Below are positions 20,655 to 28,125 of a DNA stretch of 28,957 bases, piece after piece (position 1 is the first letter of the stretch; each line of letters opens with the position of its first letter). Both the position numbers and the translations under genes were made by a program. Source of the stretch: a virus; IMG/VR virus record IMGVR_UViG_3300021139_000095, positions 1-28,957 of that record. The stretch is one strand, 5' to 3'. Below the pieces are notes generated by a model. The model did no database searches. It saw only the letters and a program-made list of their open reading frames with translations, and was not told where the DNA came from.

Positions 20655-21125
20655 TTAGCCTTTCACAGTGAAGAGGTAAGCTACGAAAAACACAACTATA
20701 ATTACCACAAATATGAGGATAAAAACACTCCCCCATACTGCCAAGCCACGTAAAAACTCAGCTTTTTCTCTAGCTGCTTTTTCGGCGTCGAGTCGGTCTG
20801 CCTTCTTGATTCGGGTAATCTCTTCTTGAAGGCGTATCCACTCACCATAACCATATTGTGACACAAAAAGGTTCTGCGCTTCCTGCATCCATTGGTTAAT
20901 TTGCTGCTTGGCGGCATAGGCATCCATTGCCCTTTTTTCGGCGCTTTCCTTGGATTGGAAAAGACTTTTAGGTGGATCTGCCACCATACGGGTAATTTCA
21001 CCAACGCTCCCCATTAATGAGGAAACGTCCTGCATCATACCCTGAATTTCCTTACCAGCGGCAATACCTGATTTAATAGCGCCGTATGCCGTTTGCGCTA
21101 ATGCGAGGATTGTTAACGGGTCCAA
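20655..21125 (-). CDS. Tail-anchored membrane protein in lysis cassette (156 aa)
   Basis: This 156-residue protein starts at TTG 21125 (MDPLTILALAQTAYGAIKSG). The first 45 residues are a small-residue-rich segment, the middle is a charged helix (AMDAYAAKQQINQWMQEAQN, LQEEITRIKKADRLDAEKA), and residues 127-153 form a transmembrane helix (LAVWGSVFILIFVVIIVVFF). The family is a recurrent phage one, and the placement between a small membrane protein and the muramidase suggests a holin or lysis-timing role. GGGG lies about 8 bases upstream of the TTG. An ATG at 21138 with a stronger site opens a different, 21-codon frame, so the start is not certain. Confidence 0.7.
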   Translation of the reverse strand: MDPLTILALAQTAYGAIKSGIAAGKEIQGMMQDVSSLMGSVGEITRMVADPPKSLFQSKESAEKRAMDAYAAKQQINQWMQEAQNLFVSQYGYGEWIRLQEEITRIKKADRLDAEKAAREKAEFLRGLAVWGSVFILIFVVIIVVFFVAYLFTVKG

Positions 21126-21177
21126 TTTGTTTCCCCATAGTAATCCCCTCTTGTTGAGAATGAATGATATATATCAG

Positions 21178-21411
21178 TTATTTGTCTGCTTTGGCATCTA
21201 ATTTATCAAATATCTTAGCTAACATGTCTTTAATTTCACGCATTGCTTCTGAAAATTCATCTTTTCTAATATAGTTTGAAGGAAGATCCACTTCTAGTCG
21301 GTGGATGTCTTCCTTCATTTTTTGTACCGCATCCCATACTTGTCGGCCTAGCCAACCACCCACCGCAAACCCCGCTCCTATAGCTGTGTCAATTAGGGTC
21401 TGCATTTCCAT
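21178..21411 (-). CDS. Small membrane-associated protein, holin candidate (77 aa)
   Basis: This 77-residue protein has a short glycine-rich apolar segment near the N-terminus (LIDTAIGAGFAVGGWLGRQV, residues 5-24). A helical charged part follows (VQKMKEDIHRLEVDLPSNYI, KDEFSEAMREIKDMLAKIFD). AGGAG lies 6 bases before ATG 21411. The pattern, an N-terminal membrane helix with a helical soluble tail, is common in small phage proteins encoded next to endolysins. It is a plausible holin or lysis accessory, but it has only one likely membrane segment and no known holin motif. Confidence 0.7.
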   Translation of the reverse strand: MEMQTLIDTAIGAGFAVGGWLGRQVWDAVQKMKEDIHRLEVDLPSNYIRKDEFSEAMREIKDMLAKIFDKLDAKADK

Positions 21412-21420
21412 GGTTAACTC

Positions 21421-21600
21421 CTACGAGGCTGGCGCGTCAACCGTTGTTGGCGCTTCTGGTGTGGGTGCGGCAGCCAATTGGCTTTCTGCATCCTGTTTGA
21501 TCTTGAAAATAAGCTGTTGAACCTCGGCAAATGGACGGCTGCCCAATGCACCAAGGATATAGTTAACCTCATCTACTGTTAAGCTTAATGTTACGTTCAT
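21421..21600 (-). CDS. Small conserved-type phage protein (59 aa)
   Basis: Fifty-nine residues starting MNVTLSLTVDEVNYILGALG, with GAGGG about 8 bases upstream of ATG 21600. The first half is one amphipathic helix-rich unit (EVNYILGALGSRPFAEVQQL, IFKIKQDAESQL), and the tail is Ala/Pro/Thr-rich and probably disordered. I recognise the SRPFAEV..L..KIK pattern as a recurrent small phage protein with no assigned function. It lies just downstream of the hairpin at 21620 and starts the group of lysis-related genes. Confidence 0.75.
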   Translation of the reverse strand: MNVTLSLTVDEVNYILGALGSRPFAEVQQLIFKIKQDAESQLAAAPTPEAPTTVDAPAS

Positions 21601-21619
21601 CTCATTTTCCCTCTGTTTA

Positions 21620-21648
21620 ATAGCAGTTATTAGCTGCTATATTTTTTT
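21620..21648. promoter_or_regulatory. Hairpin in the intergenic gap between fibre and lysis genes
   Basis: ATAGCAG (21620-21626) and CTGCTAT (21634-21640) pair as a 7-bp stem around a 7-base loop. On the plus strand a run of seven T follows (21642-21648), making a weak terminator shape. On the minus strand, where the genes lie, no T run follows, but AT-rich -10-like sequences lie nearby. The gap at 21601-21675 is the largest noncoding gap inside the late operon. Confidence 0.4.
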
Positions 21649-21675
21649 ACACTAAAATTCGACCAAATCCAAGAC

Positions 21676-21996
21676 CTATGCAGACCAAGGTAATGGCAAT
21701 GATGTATTTTGAGGAGAAATTTTAGCTGCTATTTCCGCATCTAACTGTGCCTCAAGAGCCGAAACTTGAGTGGCCCCTAATGCAGCCTGCACCCATCCAA
21801 TGACTTCAGCCTGAGTAAGTTGATTATAGGCCGTAAAGGGTGAGCCAGCTGTGTATGTTACATCAGTTTCGCCGTTGGTTGCAATTGCAACTGCGTTTGT
21901 TGTCGGAAGATAAATTCCGTTGGTAGGGGCAGAGGAACCTGATGGAACAAGTGTTGCCGCCGTTACGCCGTTTGTACCATCAATAATTGCCGACAT
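21676..21996 (-). CDS. Short tail-fibre leader fused to a small tail-associated domain (106 aa)
   Basis: This 106-residue protein has two parts. The N-terminus MSAIIDGTNGVTAATLVPSG, continuing to VAIATNG, resembles the leaders of the neighbouring fibre genes. From about residue 58 a small helical domain follows (LTQAEVIGWVQAALGATQVS, ALEAQLDAEIAAKISPQNTS), ending LPLPWSA. That C-terminal domain is a type often seen as a small protein near phage tail-fibre genes. AAGGA lies about 8 bases before ATG 21996. A fibre assembly or connector role is likely but not proven. Confidence 0.72.
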   Translation of the reverse strand: MSAIIDGTNGVTAATLVPSGSSAPTNGIYLPTTNAVAIATNGETDVTYTAGSPFTAYNQLTQAEVIGWVQAALGATQVSALEAQLDAEIAAKISPQNTSLPLPWSA

Positions 21997-22007
21997 AGTT
22001 CAGTTCC

Positions 22008-22187
22008 TTAGCTTGCAGGAGCAATAGTTAATTGCCCTTCTTGCACTAATTTCATAATGTTGATGTAGTCTGTGTTGGAAGGATCAAGAGGAACACATGA
22101 TTCAAAACCATTTATTTCTACTTTAATTCCACAATTTATAGTTGTGTTTGGTATGTAATAATATTGAGCGTTTGTGTAAACTTTCAT
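22008..22187 (-). CDS. Small tail-associated protein (59 aa)
   Basis: Fifty-nine residues (MKVYTNAQYYYIPNTTINCG to EGQLTIAPAS) with GGAG 7 bases before ATG 22187. The start follows the preceding fibre gene's stop by a single base. The pattern PLDPSNTDYINIMKLVQEGQ matches a recurrent motif (xPxDPxNxDYxxxxxxxxEG) in phage tail-fibre assembly-type and other small tail proteins. Two cysteines are present (NCG, SCV). I infer a fibre chaperone or tip-associated role. Confidence 0.72.
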   Translation of the reverse strand: MKVYTNAQYYYIPNTTINCGIKVEINGFESCVPLDPSNTDYINIMKLVQEGQLTIAPAS

Positions 22188-22188
22188 T

Positions 22189-23316
22189 TTACAACTCCGC
22201 AGAGAAGTCTAAATAGACAAGCGTTGATACGTTGGCAGCAGCAAGCGCAAATGCCCCGCCATTTGTAAATGATCCAGTCGCCCCAATTGATATGTTATTA
22301 TTGGAGTTTGATCCATTAGAGGGATAACCGCTAATGTTCAACGCACTCACAGAATAATCAAAATTTCCAGAAACTGGAGTTGTATAGCCAAAAGTAGGCT
22401 GCGTTCTCATTGGTACAGGAAAATAAAGATTGGCCGATCCGCCCGTGGTTGAATAACACCTGCCAATAGCAAATTGAACGTAAGGAAGGCTGTTATTTGT
22501 GTATTTAACATAATACCTTTGACACTGCGATAATTGATCGCTGTAGGTATTAAATTGATATGGTGTTGCTACAGAGCCAACTTCTAATTGTACGCCTGTT
22601 ATGTAGAAAGTAGCGCCATTTGTTGAAACAATGTTTTGTGCGCCTGATGTTGAATAATAATTTGATGAAGTCCAAGATCCTGCCGTGGTTTGATAATTTG
22701 AACCGCAACCCAAATTAAAACATAAAGCTAATCCCTGACCATTTGTCGTATTATAAGAAAAAGTTGTTGTGTCACCTGGTATTGTAACAGTTATGTATGT
22801 CCATGTATTTGCAGAAGCGATGCTAAATGTAAAAACATAAGATCTAAATGTTGATCCATTTGTTCCAATAACAGAACCAGCAAATGTTCCAGTTAATGAA
22901 CTATACGCCCAAAACGAAAGAGTTATAGTTTTAGCGTTTGCCGTACCAAAATTAAGGTCAGCCACATTATAGCCTTCAATCCCCTGCAAAGTAGTAATAA
23001 GATCAGTTGAGGTTACAGTATATGAAGAGCTAGAAGTAAATCCCAAATATTTATTAAATCCAGAAGGAGGTGTTACTGAACCTGCATTTTGCTGAATAGT
23101 AAATTTTGATGCTTGAGTTGTATAATATGACCAACGATCAATTGTATAAGTTGTTGCACCAGTTGTTGAGGCTGTAACACTTCCGCCGTTATTTCTTTGG
23201 TCAACTGCCATATTACCATTGATAATACGATTGCGTGGCCCAAGGCTCGCAGCAGTACCCATATTGGTATTGTCGTTGAAGGTAATGCCTGTGGTTCCGT
23301 TAACTGCGAATGACAT
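22189..23316 (-). CDS. Tail spike/fibre protein with jelly-roll carbohydrate-binding-like domain (375 aa)
   Basis: This 375-residue protein starts MSFAVNGTTGITFNDNTNMG, a short fibre leader, then NRIINGNMAVDQRNNGGSVT. A large beta domain with TIDRWSYYTTQASKFTIQQN, NKYLGFTSSSSYTVTSTDLI and LQGIEGYNVADLNFGTANAK follows, with the YITGVQLEVGSVATPYQFNT closing strands. This layout matches a common phage appendage domain related to carbohydrate-binding, galactose-binding-like jelly rolls. It would bind sugar receptors. The last 120 residues (SQCQRYYVKY.., RTQPTFGYTT.., YLDFSAEL) are a separate beta tip. TAATG-coupled to the preceding stop. Confidence 0.82.
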   Translation of the reverse strand: MSFAVNGTTGITFNDNTNMGTAASLGPRNRIINGNMAVDQRNNGGSVTASTTGATTYTIDRWSYYTTQASKFTIQQNAGSVTPPSGFNKYLGFTSSSSYTVTSTDLITTLQGIEGYNVADLNFGTANAKTITLSFWAYSSLTGTFAGSVIGTNGSTFRSYVFTFSIASANTWTYITVTIPGDTTTFSYNTTNGQGLALCFNLGCGSNYQTTAGSWTSSNYYSTSGAQNIVSTNGATFYITGVQLEVGSVATPYQFNTYSDQLSQCQRYYVKYTNNSLPYVQFAIGRCYSTTGGSANLYFPVPMRTQPTFGYTTPVSGNFDYSVSALNISGYPSNGSNSNNNISIGATGSFTNGGAFALAAANVSTLVYLDFSAEL

Positions 23317-23489
23317 TATTGCACCGCCGCAAGTTGTTGTGCTGTAGGTTCAGCAAGTGTGGGATGATTCCAAGATTTTATGTAATCACCATCTCCATCA
23401 TTCTGTAAAACAATGGTTCCCGTTCCAAGAGCAAAATCTGCCGTTGTTAATGTTGAATATATTTTAATTATCTTTTCATAAAGAGACAT
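23316..23489 (-). CDS. Small tail-associated protein (57 aa)
   Basis: Fifty-seven residues from ATG 23489 (MSLYEKIIKIYSTLTTADFA), with GAGAGG 8 bases upstream. A GTG at 23498 gives three more residues. The pattern TGTIVLQNDGDGDYIKSWNH followed by PTLAEPTAQQL resembles the small XkdW/YorD-like proteins found near fibre genes of tailed phages. It starts one base after the preceding gene's stop. The function is unknown, and a fibre assembly role is only inferred. Confidence 0.75.
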   Translation of the reverse strand: MSLYEKIIKIYSTLTTADFALGTGTIVLQNDGDGDYIKSWNHPTLAEPTAQQLAAVQ

Positions 23490-23490
23490 A

Positions 23491-24126
23491 TTATGCACCT
23501 CTCAACATGCAACCTTGGAAATACTGGACAAAAGGCCAATCGGCAGATAGCCCATCAGTATTTTGAGAAGATCCACTTCCTTGGTATGTATAAAGTTGAA
23601 CATAATCACCAGTTCCATTTAAATAGAACATAGCAGCTACGCTTGTACCAGAAGTACTTCCGCCATTACTATATGTTCCTCTTTTTTGAGTTGAACCGCC
23701 ATTTTTGTATAATTGAACCAAAGCAGCGGTAACTGTAGATGCATACTGGACTGCTCCAGTAAACATATAATATCCTGCAACATTGGGGCAAAAAGCATAG
23801 GCTGGAACAGATAAGCCATTAAGTGTTACTGTTGAACCTGTATTATTATAACAAGTGTTTGTGTCGTATTCTTTTACTTGGTTTGCGACAAGTGTAAATG
23901 TTGTATTTGATATGGTTTGTTGTGCATTTGGATAACAACTAAATGCAGGTCCATTGGTTGCTTGATTGCTGCCGATCGATAAAGACTGTCCCGATGGAAT
24001 TGTTAAAGATCCAGCAGTCGTAATTCCAACAGTATTGGTTCCATTGGATTGGAATTGAACGGCACCTGAATTATCAGGTGTCATTGTCATACCATTTGAT
24101 GTTGTAGCGTTAAGAATAACTGACAT
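23491..24126 (-). CDS. Tail fibre tip protein with C1q-like domain (211 aa)
   Basis: This encodes 211 residues from ATG 24126, which overlaps the big fibre gene's stop as TAATG. The frame is open a little upstream, but the overlap and GGTGGT site favour this start. The leader MSVILNATTSNGMTMTPDNS and a short repeat-rich stalk (SLTIPSGQSLSIGSNQATNG) are followed by a globular C1q/TNF-like beta sandwich: GPAFSCYPNAQ, EYDTNTCYNNTG, NVAGYYMFTGAVQY, LVQLYKNGG, FYLNGTGDYVQLYTYQ and FQGCMLRGA. C1q-like tips trimerise, and phage versions cap fibres. Its place next to the 1090-residue fibre suggests it caps or replaces that fibre's tip. Confidence 0.83.
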   Translation of the reverse strand: MSVILNATTSNGMTMTPDNSGAVQFQSNGTNTVGITTAGSLTIPSGQSLSIGSNQATNGPAFSCYPNAQQTISNTTFTLVANQVKEYDTNTCYNNTGSTVTLNGLSVPAYAFCPNVAGYYMFTGAVQYASTVTAALVQLYKNGGSTQKRGTYSNGGSTSGTSVAAMFYLNGTGDYVQLYTYQGSGSSQNTDGLSADWPFVQYFQGCMLRGA

Positions 24127-27100
24127 TATAAGACCACCCATCTGCTTCCGCTGGGGACTGTTACTGTTACACCCGACGACACTGTAATTGGACCTGTTGA
24201 CATAGCATTTTGCCCTGATGGTATGGAGTAACTTGTCGTTACAGTCTGACCATTGAGATAAAAGACCTGATCAGCACCACCACCAGTTGCGCCGCCACCA
24301 ATGCTACCCCAAGCAGTTCCATTATAACCTTCAAATGCGCTTGTTGTTGTATTATAGCGGAAATAACCCTGCACACCAGTAGGACGTTGCGATGTTGTAC
24401 CAACGGGGACTAAAACAGCATCTGTTGCAGAAATATATAAGCTGCTTGCAGGGGATGCCGTTCCAATGCCGAGGCGAAAGTTTGTGTTATCCCAAAATAA
24501 CTTAGAGTTATTTTGCGTATAAACACCAGAAGAACCAGCAAAGACTACCGAACCAGCGGTAAATGCGGTTGCCGTTCCTGTGCCGCCATTGCCAACGGGC
24601 AAAGTACCCGTCACACCTGTTGTCAGAGGAAGGCCCGTAGCATTGGTTAGAACAGCCGCTGATGGCGTTCCCAATGCAGGTGTCACCAATGTTGGTGAGG
24701 TGGAAAGAACAACAGATCCTGAACCTGTCGATGTCGTAACACCCGTACCGCCAGCAAGAACAGGCAATGTTCCAGCCGTTAAAGCCGATGATGATGTCGA
24801 GTAAAGCGCATTATTGGGGGCGGTAAAATTGGTTAATCCAGTGCCACCATAGCCGACACCAATTGTTGTTCCCTGCCAAGTTCCTGTGCTGACAGTGCCG
24901 AGATTTGATGTCGTTGCCGTCAGGGTTGTGAACGTACCAGCGGCAGCCGTTGAGCCGCCAATTGTCGTGCCATTGATTGTGCCGCCAGTAATAGCCACGC
25001 TGTTGGCGTTTTGCGTGGACATCGTGCCAAGGCCAGAAATAGCCGTATTTGGTATTGTGGTCGATGCCGTCATCGGCGATGTGCCGTTGCCGTACACATA
25101 ACCAGTCAATGTAGACGCACCTGTGCCGCCATAAGGCACTGTAATTGTGTTGGCGTTCCAAGTACCAGCCGTAAGCGTCCCAACGCCTGTAATGCCCGTA
25201 TATGACCCGCTAATGAGGGATGAGCCAATAGTTCCTGATGTAATTTGTGAAGCGGCAATCGCAATTGATGTATTAGAAGCAGCCGTTAATTGGCCCTGCG
25301 CATTGACTGTATATGTTGGCACAGATGAAGCGGAACCATAAGATCCTGATGTGACCGCTGTGTTTGTAATGCTGAATTGCGAACCTGAAAGGGTAAGGCC
25401 CGTTCCAGCGGTATAAGTCGGCACTTGGCTAAATTGCGTTAAAGTAATCGCAGTTGTGCCAATAATAATATTGCCTTGCGTTGTAATAACGTAGGCTTCG
25501 CCAGCATCGCCGCCGCCTGTGACAAGGAAATAAGAGCCAGCTGAAATACCAGATGTGCTATTGGGTATGTATTTATTGCCATCCGTGGCACGAGTTAGCA
25601 CCCAATTTGTCGATGCTGAACCTTGGTTTGTGCAGGTATAAATGCCGTTTTGGTAAGCATTTGTTTGACCTGTTACAAGAACACGATCATTTAATTGAAC
25701 AGTATAACCTTCAAGAACAAGGGCAGCCTGTGTTCCAGCATTTGTTAATGTCGCACCAACACCAGAATTAGCACGAGTTGTAATGCTTAATCCTGTGCCA
25801 TTGGTAAATGTGGTAATCTCTGGACCATAATAATCCAAAGATAATGTGAATGTATTAGCGTCAATAACAGACCAAACAAAGTATGGCGTTCCCGACACCA
25901 ATCCATTTGCGGTTACAGATGGCACCACCATATTGCCAACAGACAACCCGTGGCTTGCGCTGGTAAGGTTTGAACCTGATGCAATGGCCGTAATCGTTGG
26001 TGTTGTGCCACCCTGCACATAAGTTGCTGTCAGATTGTTATCAACATCCGCCGCAGCTGGTGTGTGAATATCAATACCAGTTGTAGATTGGTCATCGACA
26101 TATTGCTTTGTTGCAAGTTGTAATGCTGATGTTGGATTTTGTGTAACAGTGACAGATGTTAAACCAGCCAGTGTTGATGCAGTTGCACCAAGGGCAACAT
26201 TTGTTGTGCCAATTGTAACACTGCTGTTGGTCAAACCTGAATTAGGTATTGTTGAAACGGCAGTAAATGCGCTGGTTCCATTGCCAACCAAATAGCCAGT
26301 TAAAGAAGTAGCGCCTGTGCCACCTTGACTAACTTGAACAGTGCCAGTTGTTATTGCCGACGCATCAATGGCTATTGAGGCGTTAGAAGCCGCAGTCAAT
26401 TGACCTTGAGCATTAACTGTAAATGTCGGAACAGTAGATGCCGAGCCATAAGATCCAGCGCCAACAGTTGTATTGGCAATGCTTAATGTGCCTGAAGCTG
26501 TAATTGGGTTTGTGGTGCTGCTTTGAAGACCAGTTCCAGCACCAATACTTGTAACAGTACCCGTACCAGTAATTGAATACCAAGTAGGATCTGAACCAGA
26601 TCCATTTGTTTTCAAAACTTGACCAGAAACACCAGCCGATAATTGTGTCCAGCCAGAAGCGCCATAATACATAATAGCGCCACGAACCGCTGGTATGGCA
26701 GTATTTAAAGCATTAACAATAGTTGGTGAGTAAATTGCGTAAGCCAATTGACCTGATACAATATTTGTAGCATTTGTTGTATCAACGTGGGCCGATGTAG
26801 CAAGGCCAGTTACTTGAGTATATGGGATATTGATTGTCGTGTTGGTCGCTGATGTTATTGTGCCATATGAATTAACAGTAAACACAGGCACAACAGATGC
26901 TGAACCATAAGTTCCCGCTGTGACTCCTGTTGTTGGCTGTGTAGGAGTTGACCAATATGGTGTCGTGCCATTAGATGTAACAACCTGACCATTTGTGCCA
27001 ATACCAAGTGTCTGCCAACCAGTTGAACCACGATAAAGAATATTTCCTTGAGTATTGCCAAATGTGTCGAGAATAGCACTCGGTGTTACATCAGATGGAG

Positions 27101-27398
27101 ATGCCGAACCGCCAGTTAAATTAGCTTTGACAGTACCTGCCGACATTTGTGCAAGGTAAGTATTTGTAATCGCAGCCGTTGGAAGCGTAATAGTAACAGC
27201 ACCAGAAACTGTTGTGCTGGAAAGAGGCGAACTGGCCGTTACGCTACTAATGCCAGGCGCAGGGTAAGTTGTGGCTACGTATTGGCCAATTTGTGCAGTT
27301 GTTACCTTAACCGATGAACCAGATTGAACAGCTTCAAGTTGTTCCGAACCAGACAGGGATGTTGCCGATGTTAAATTCGGTATTTGCACATTGCTCAT
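24126..27398 (-). CDS. Major tail fibre protein (1090 aa)
   Basis: This 1090-residue protein is the largest fibre. The N-terminal 60 residues (MSNVQIPNLTSATSLSGSEQ, then LEAVQSGSSVKVTTAQIGQY) resemble a virion-attachment leader. The shaft carries three A-type repeats (residues 159-191, 312-344, 682-714; core SYGSASTVPTFTVNAQGQLT) and five GGTG-centred B-type repeats (near 359, 757, 851, 883, 938). A central region (430-680) has ATKQYVDDQS and an FCCH-like beta module. The C-terminal part (965-1090) has FWDNTNFRLGIGTASPASSL and VQGYFRYNTTTSAFEGYNGT. A trimeric shaft is likely. The protein overlaps the Zn-ribbon gene as ATGA and has only AGGG about 8 bases upstream. Confidence 0.87.
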   Translation of the reverse strand: MSNVQIPNLTSATSLSGSEQLEAVQSGSSVKVTTAQIGQYVATTYPAPGISSVTASSPLSSTTVSGAVTITLPTAAITNTYLAQMSAGTVKANLTGGSASPSDVTPSAILDTFGNTQGNILYRGSTGWQTLGIGTNGQVVTSNGTTPYWSTPTQPTTGVTAGTYGSASVVPVFTVNSYGTITSATNTTINIPYTQVTGLATSAHVDTTNATNIVSGQLAYAIYSPTIVNALNTAIPAVRGAIMYYGASGWTQLSAGVSGQVLKTNGSGSDPTWYSITGTGTVTSIGAGTGLQSSTTNPITASGTLSIANTTVGAGSYGSASTVPTFTVNAQGQLTAASNASIAIDASAITTGTVQVSQGGTGATSLTGYLVGNGTSAFTAVSTIPNSGLTNSSVTIGTTNVALGATASTLAGLTSVTVTQNPTSALQLATKQYVDDQSTTGIDIHTPAAADVDNNLTATYVQGGTTPTITAIASGSNLTSASHGLSVGNMVVPSVTANGLVSGTPYFVWSVIDANTFTLSLDYYGPEITTFTNGTGLSITTRANSGVGATLTNAGTQAALVLEGYTVQLNDRVLVTGQTNAYQNGIYTCTNQGSASTNWVLTRATDGNKYIPNSTSGISAGSYFLVTGGGDAGEAYVITTQGNIIIGTTAITLTQFSQVPTYTAGTGLTLSGSQFSITNTAVTSGSYGSASSVPTYTVNAQGQLTAASNTSIAIAASQITSGTIGSSLISGSYTGITGVGTLTAGTWNANTITVPYGGTGASTLTGYVYGNGTSPMTASTTIPNTAISGLGTMSTQNANSVAITGGTINGTTIGGSTAAAGTFTTLTATTSNLGTVSTGTWQGTTIGVGYGGTGLTNFTAPNNALYSTSSSALTAGTLPVLAGGTGVTTSTGSGSVVLSTSPTLVTPALGTPSAAVLTNATGLPLTTGVTGTLPVGNGGTGTATAFTAGSVVFAGSSGVYTQNNSKLFWDNTNFRLGIGTASPASSLYISATDAVLVPVGTTSQRPTGVQGYFRYNTTTSAFEGYNGTAWGSIGGGATGGGADQVFYLNGQTVTTSYSIPSGQNAMSTGPITVSSGVTVTVPSGSRWVVL
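25257..25355 (-). repeat. Fibre A-type repeat, copy 3
   Basis: Residues 682-714 of the fibre. Protein core VTSGSYGSASSVPTYTVNAQ followed by GQLTAASNTSIAI. Close to copy 2 at the protein level, with synonymous differences in the DNA. Confidence 0.75.
26367..26465 (-). repeat. Fibre A-type repeat, copy 2
   Basis: Residues 312-344 of the fibre. Protein core VGAGSYGSASTVPTFTVNAQ followed by GQLTAASNASIAI. It shares over three quarters of its residues with copy 3. Confidence 0.75.
26826..26924 (-). repeat. Fibre A-type repeat, copy 1 (most diverged)
   Basis: Residues 159-191 of the fibre. Protein core VTAGTYGSASVVPVFTVNSY followed by GTITSATNTTINI. Aligns with copies 2 and 3 through the GSASxVPxxTVN block but is the most diverged. 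Confidence 0.7.
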
Positions 27399-28117
27399 TT
27401 AAGCGACCCTGTATTTGGAACTTGGCTAAAGTTGTATGGCAAGCTTGGGTTATTTATAACATATCCCCCTGAAATATAAAAACCCGTAAATGATGATCCT
27501 TGCAGATCAATTTGCGTTGGACTGACAACTGTTACAATCCAATTCCCATTGGCATTTGGAACGCCATTGACCATTTGGACTATTACACTCTGGCCAGAAA
27601 TAATGCCATTTGTAGTTGCCATGCTTAATCTGATTAATCCAGACCCATTATTAACAGCACCCGTCACATTGCGGTAAGTAACTGCATTTGGGTCCGTACC
27701 AGGCAATTGATTAAGGCCTAAAGGCGGCTCGCCAGTTTCCTGTGTGACGCGATTGTTATTATCCTGCGTAATGCGGTTGTTGCCGCCCTGGACGGGAATA
27801 CCCGTCGGATAATTAATGCTGTTTTGACCAGATGTGACACGATAATCTGTCTCATCATCAACAAAGTATTCAATACGTGGATTCTCGATTGGCACTGGAT
27901 CAGCAGGAACAACAATAGCCCGCAACTGTTGCTGAGGTTCGTCATAGCATCTGTCGCAAACCAATATGCGTTTATTGATTAATGATGCGCCAGCCCAGTC
28001 AAATTGCCATTGCAAATCAACTCTGTTAACACGCGCACCACACCTATCGCAAATAGCATGAGCCTGTGGTGCGCGTGGGTTAGTCCTTGCCCGTCCTGAC
28101 TGAGATGCGTATGCCAC
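27395..28117 (-). CDS. Phage structural protein with N-terminal zinc ribbon (240 aa)
   Basis: This 240-residue protein starts with GTG at 28117, with AGGAGG about 4 bases upstream. Residues 20-60 form a zinc-ribbon-like module with C23-x2-C26 (AICDRCGARVNRVDLQWQFD) and C54-x2-C57 (ILVCDRCYDEPQQQLRAIVV). The N-terminal SGRARTNPRAPQAHAICDRC pattern is a recurrent one in short-tailed phage structural clusters. The C-terminal 110 residues (NGIISGQSVIVQMVNGVPNA, then NGNWIVTVVSPTQIDL) look like the FCCH-like beta module of the fibre proteins. It is likely a virion protein at the base of the neck or fibres. It overlaps the large fibre as ATGA. Confidence 0.8.
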   Translation of the reverse strand: MAYASQSGRARTNPRAPQAHAICDRCGARVNRVDLQWQFDWAGASLINKRILVCDRCYDEPQQQLRAIVVPADPVPIENPRIEYFVDDETDYRVTSGQNSINYPTGIPVQGGNNRITQDNNNRVTQETGEPPLGLNQLPGTDPNAVTYRNVTGAVNNGSGLIRLSMATTNGIISGQSVIVQMVNGVPNANGNWIVTVVSPTQIDLQGSSFTGFYISGGYVINNPSLPYNFSQVPNTGSLK

Positions 28118-28125
28118 TAGCCCTC

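Noticed and set aside
24811-25161. 116-codon frame inside the big fibre, rich in His, Trp and Arg
   Set aside because: It is the same strand in another frame as the Thr/Gly-rich fibre. Its composition (W, H, R, N) is what frame-shifted repeats of that DNA would give.
24580-25341. Several plus-strand frames of 60-80 codons opposite the fibre
   Set aside because: Shadows of repetitive fibre coding sequence, with Val/Pro/Asp-rich translations and no start signals.
24126-27398. Fibre repeats considered as a possible CRISPR-like or DNA-level repeat array
   Set aside because: The repeats are in frame and are protein repeats (GGTG and SYGSAS blocks) with varying lengths, with no regular spacers of fixed size.
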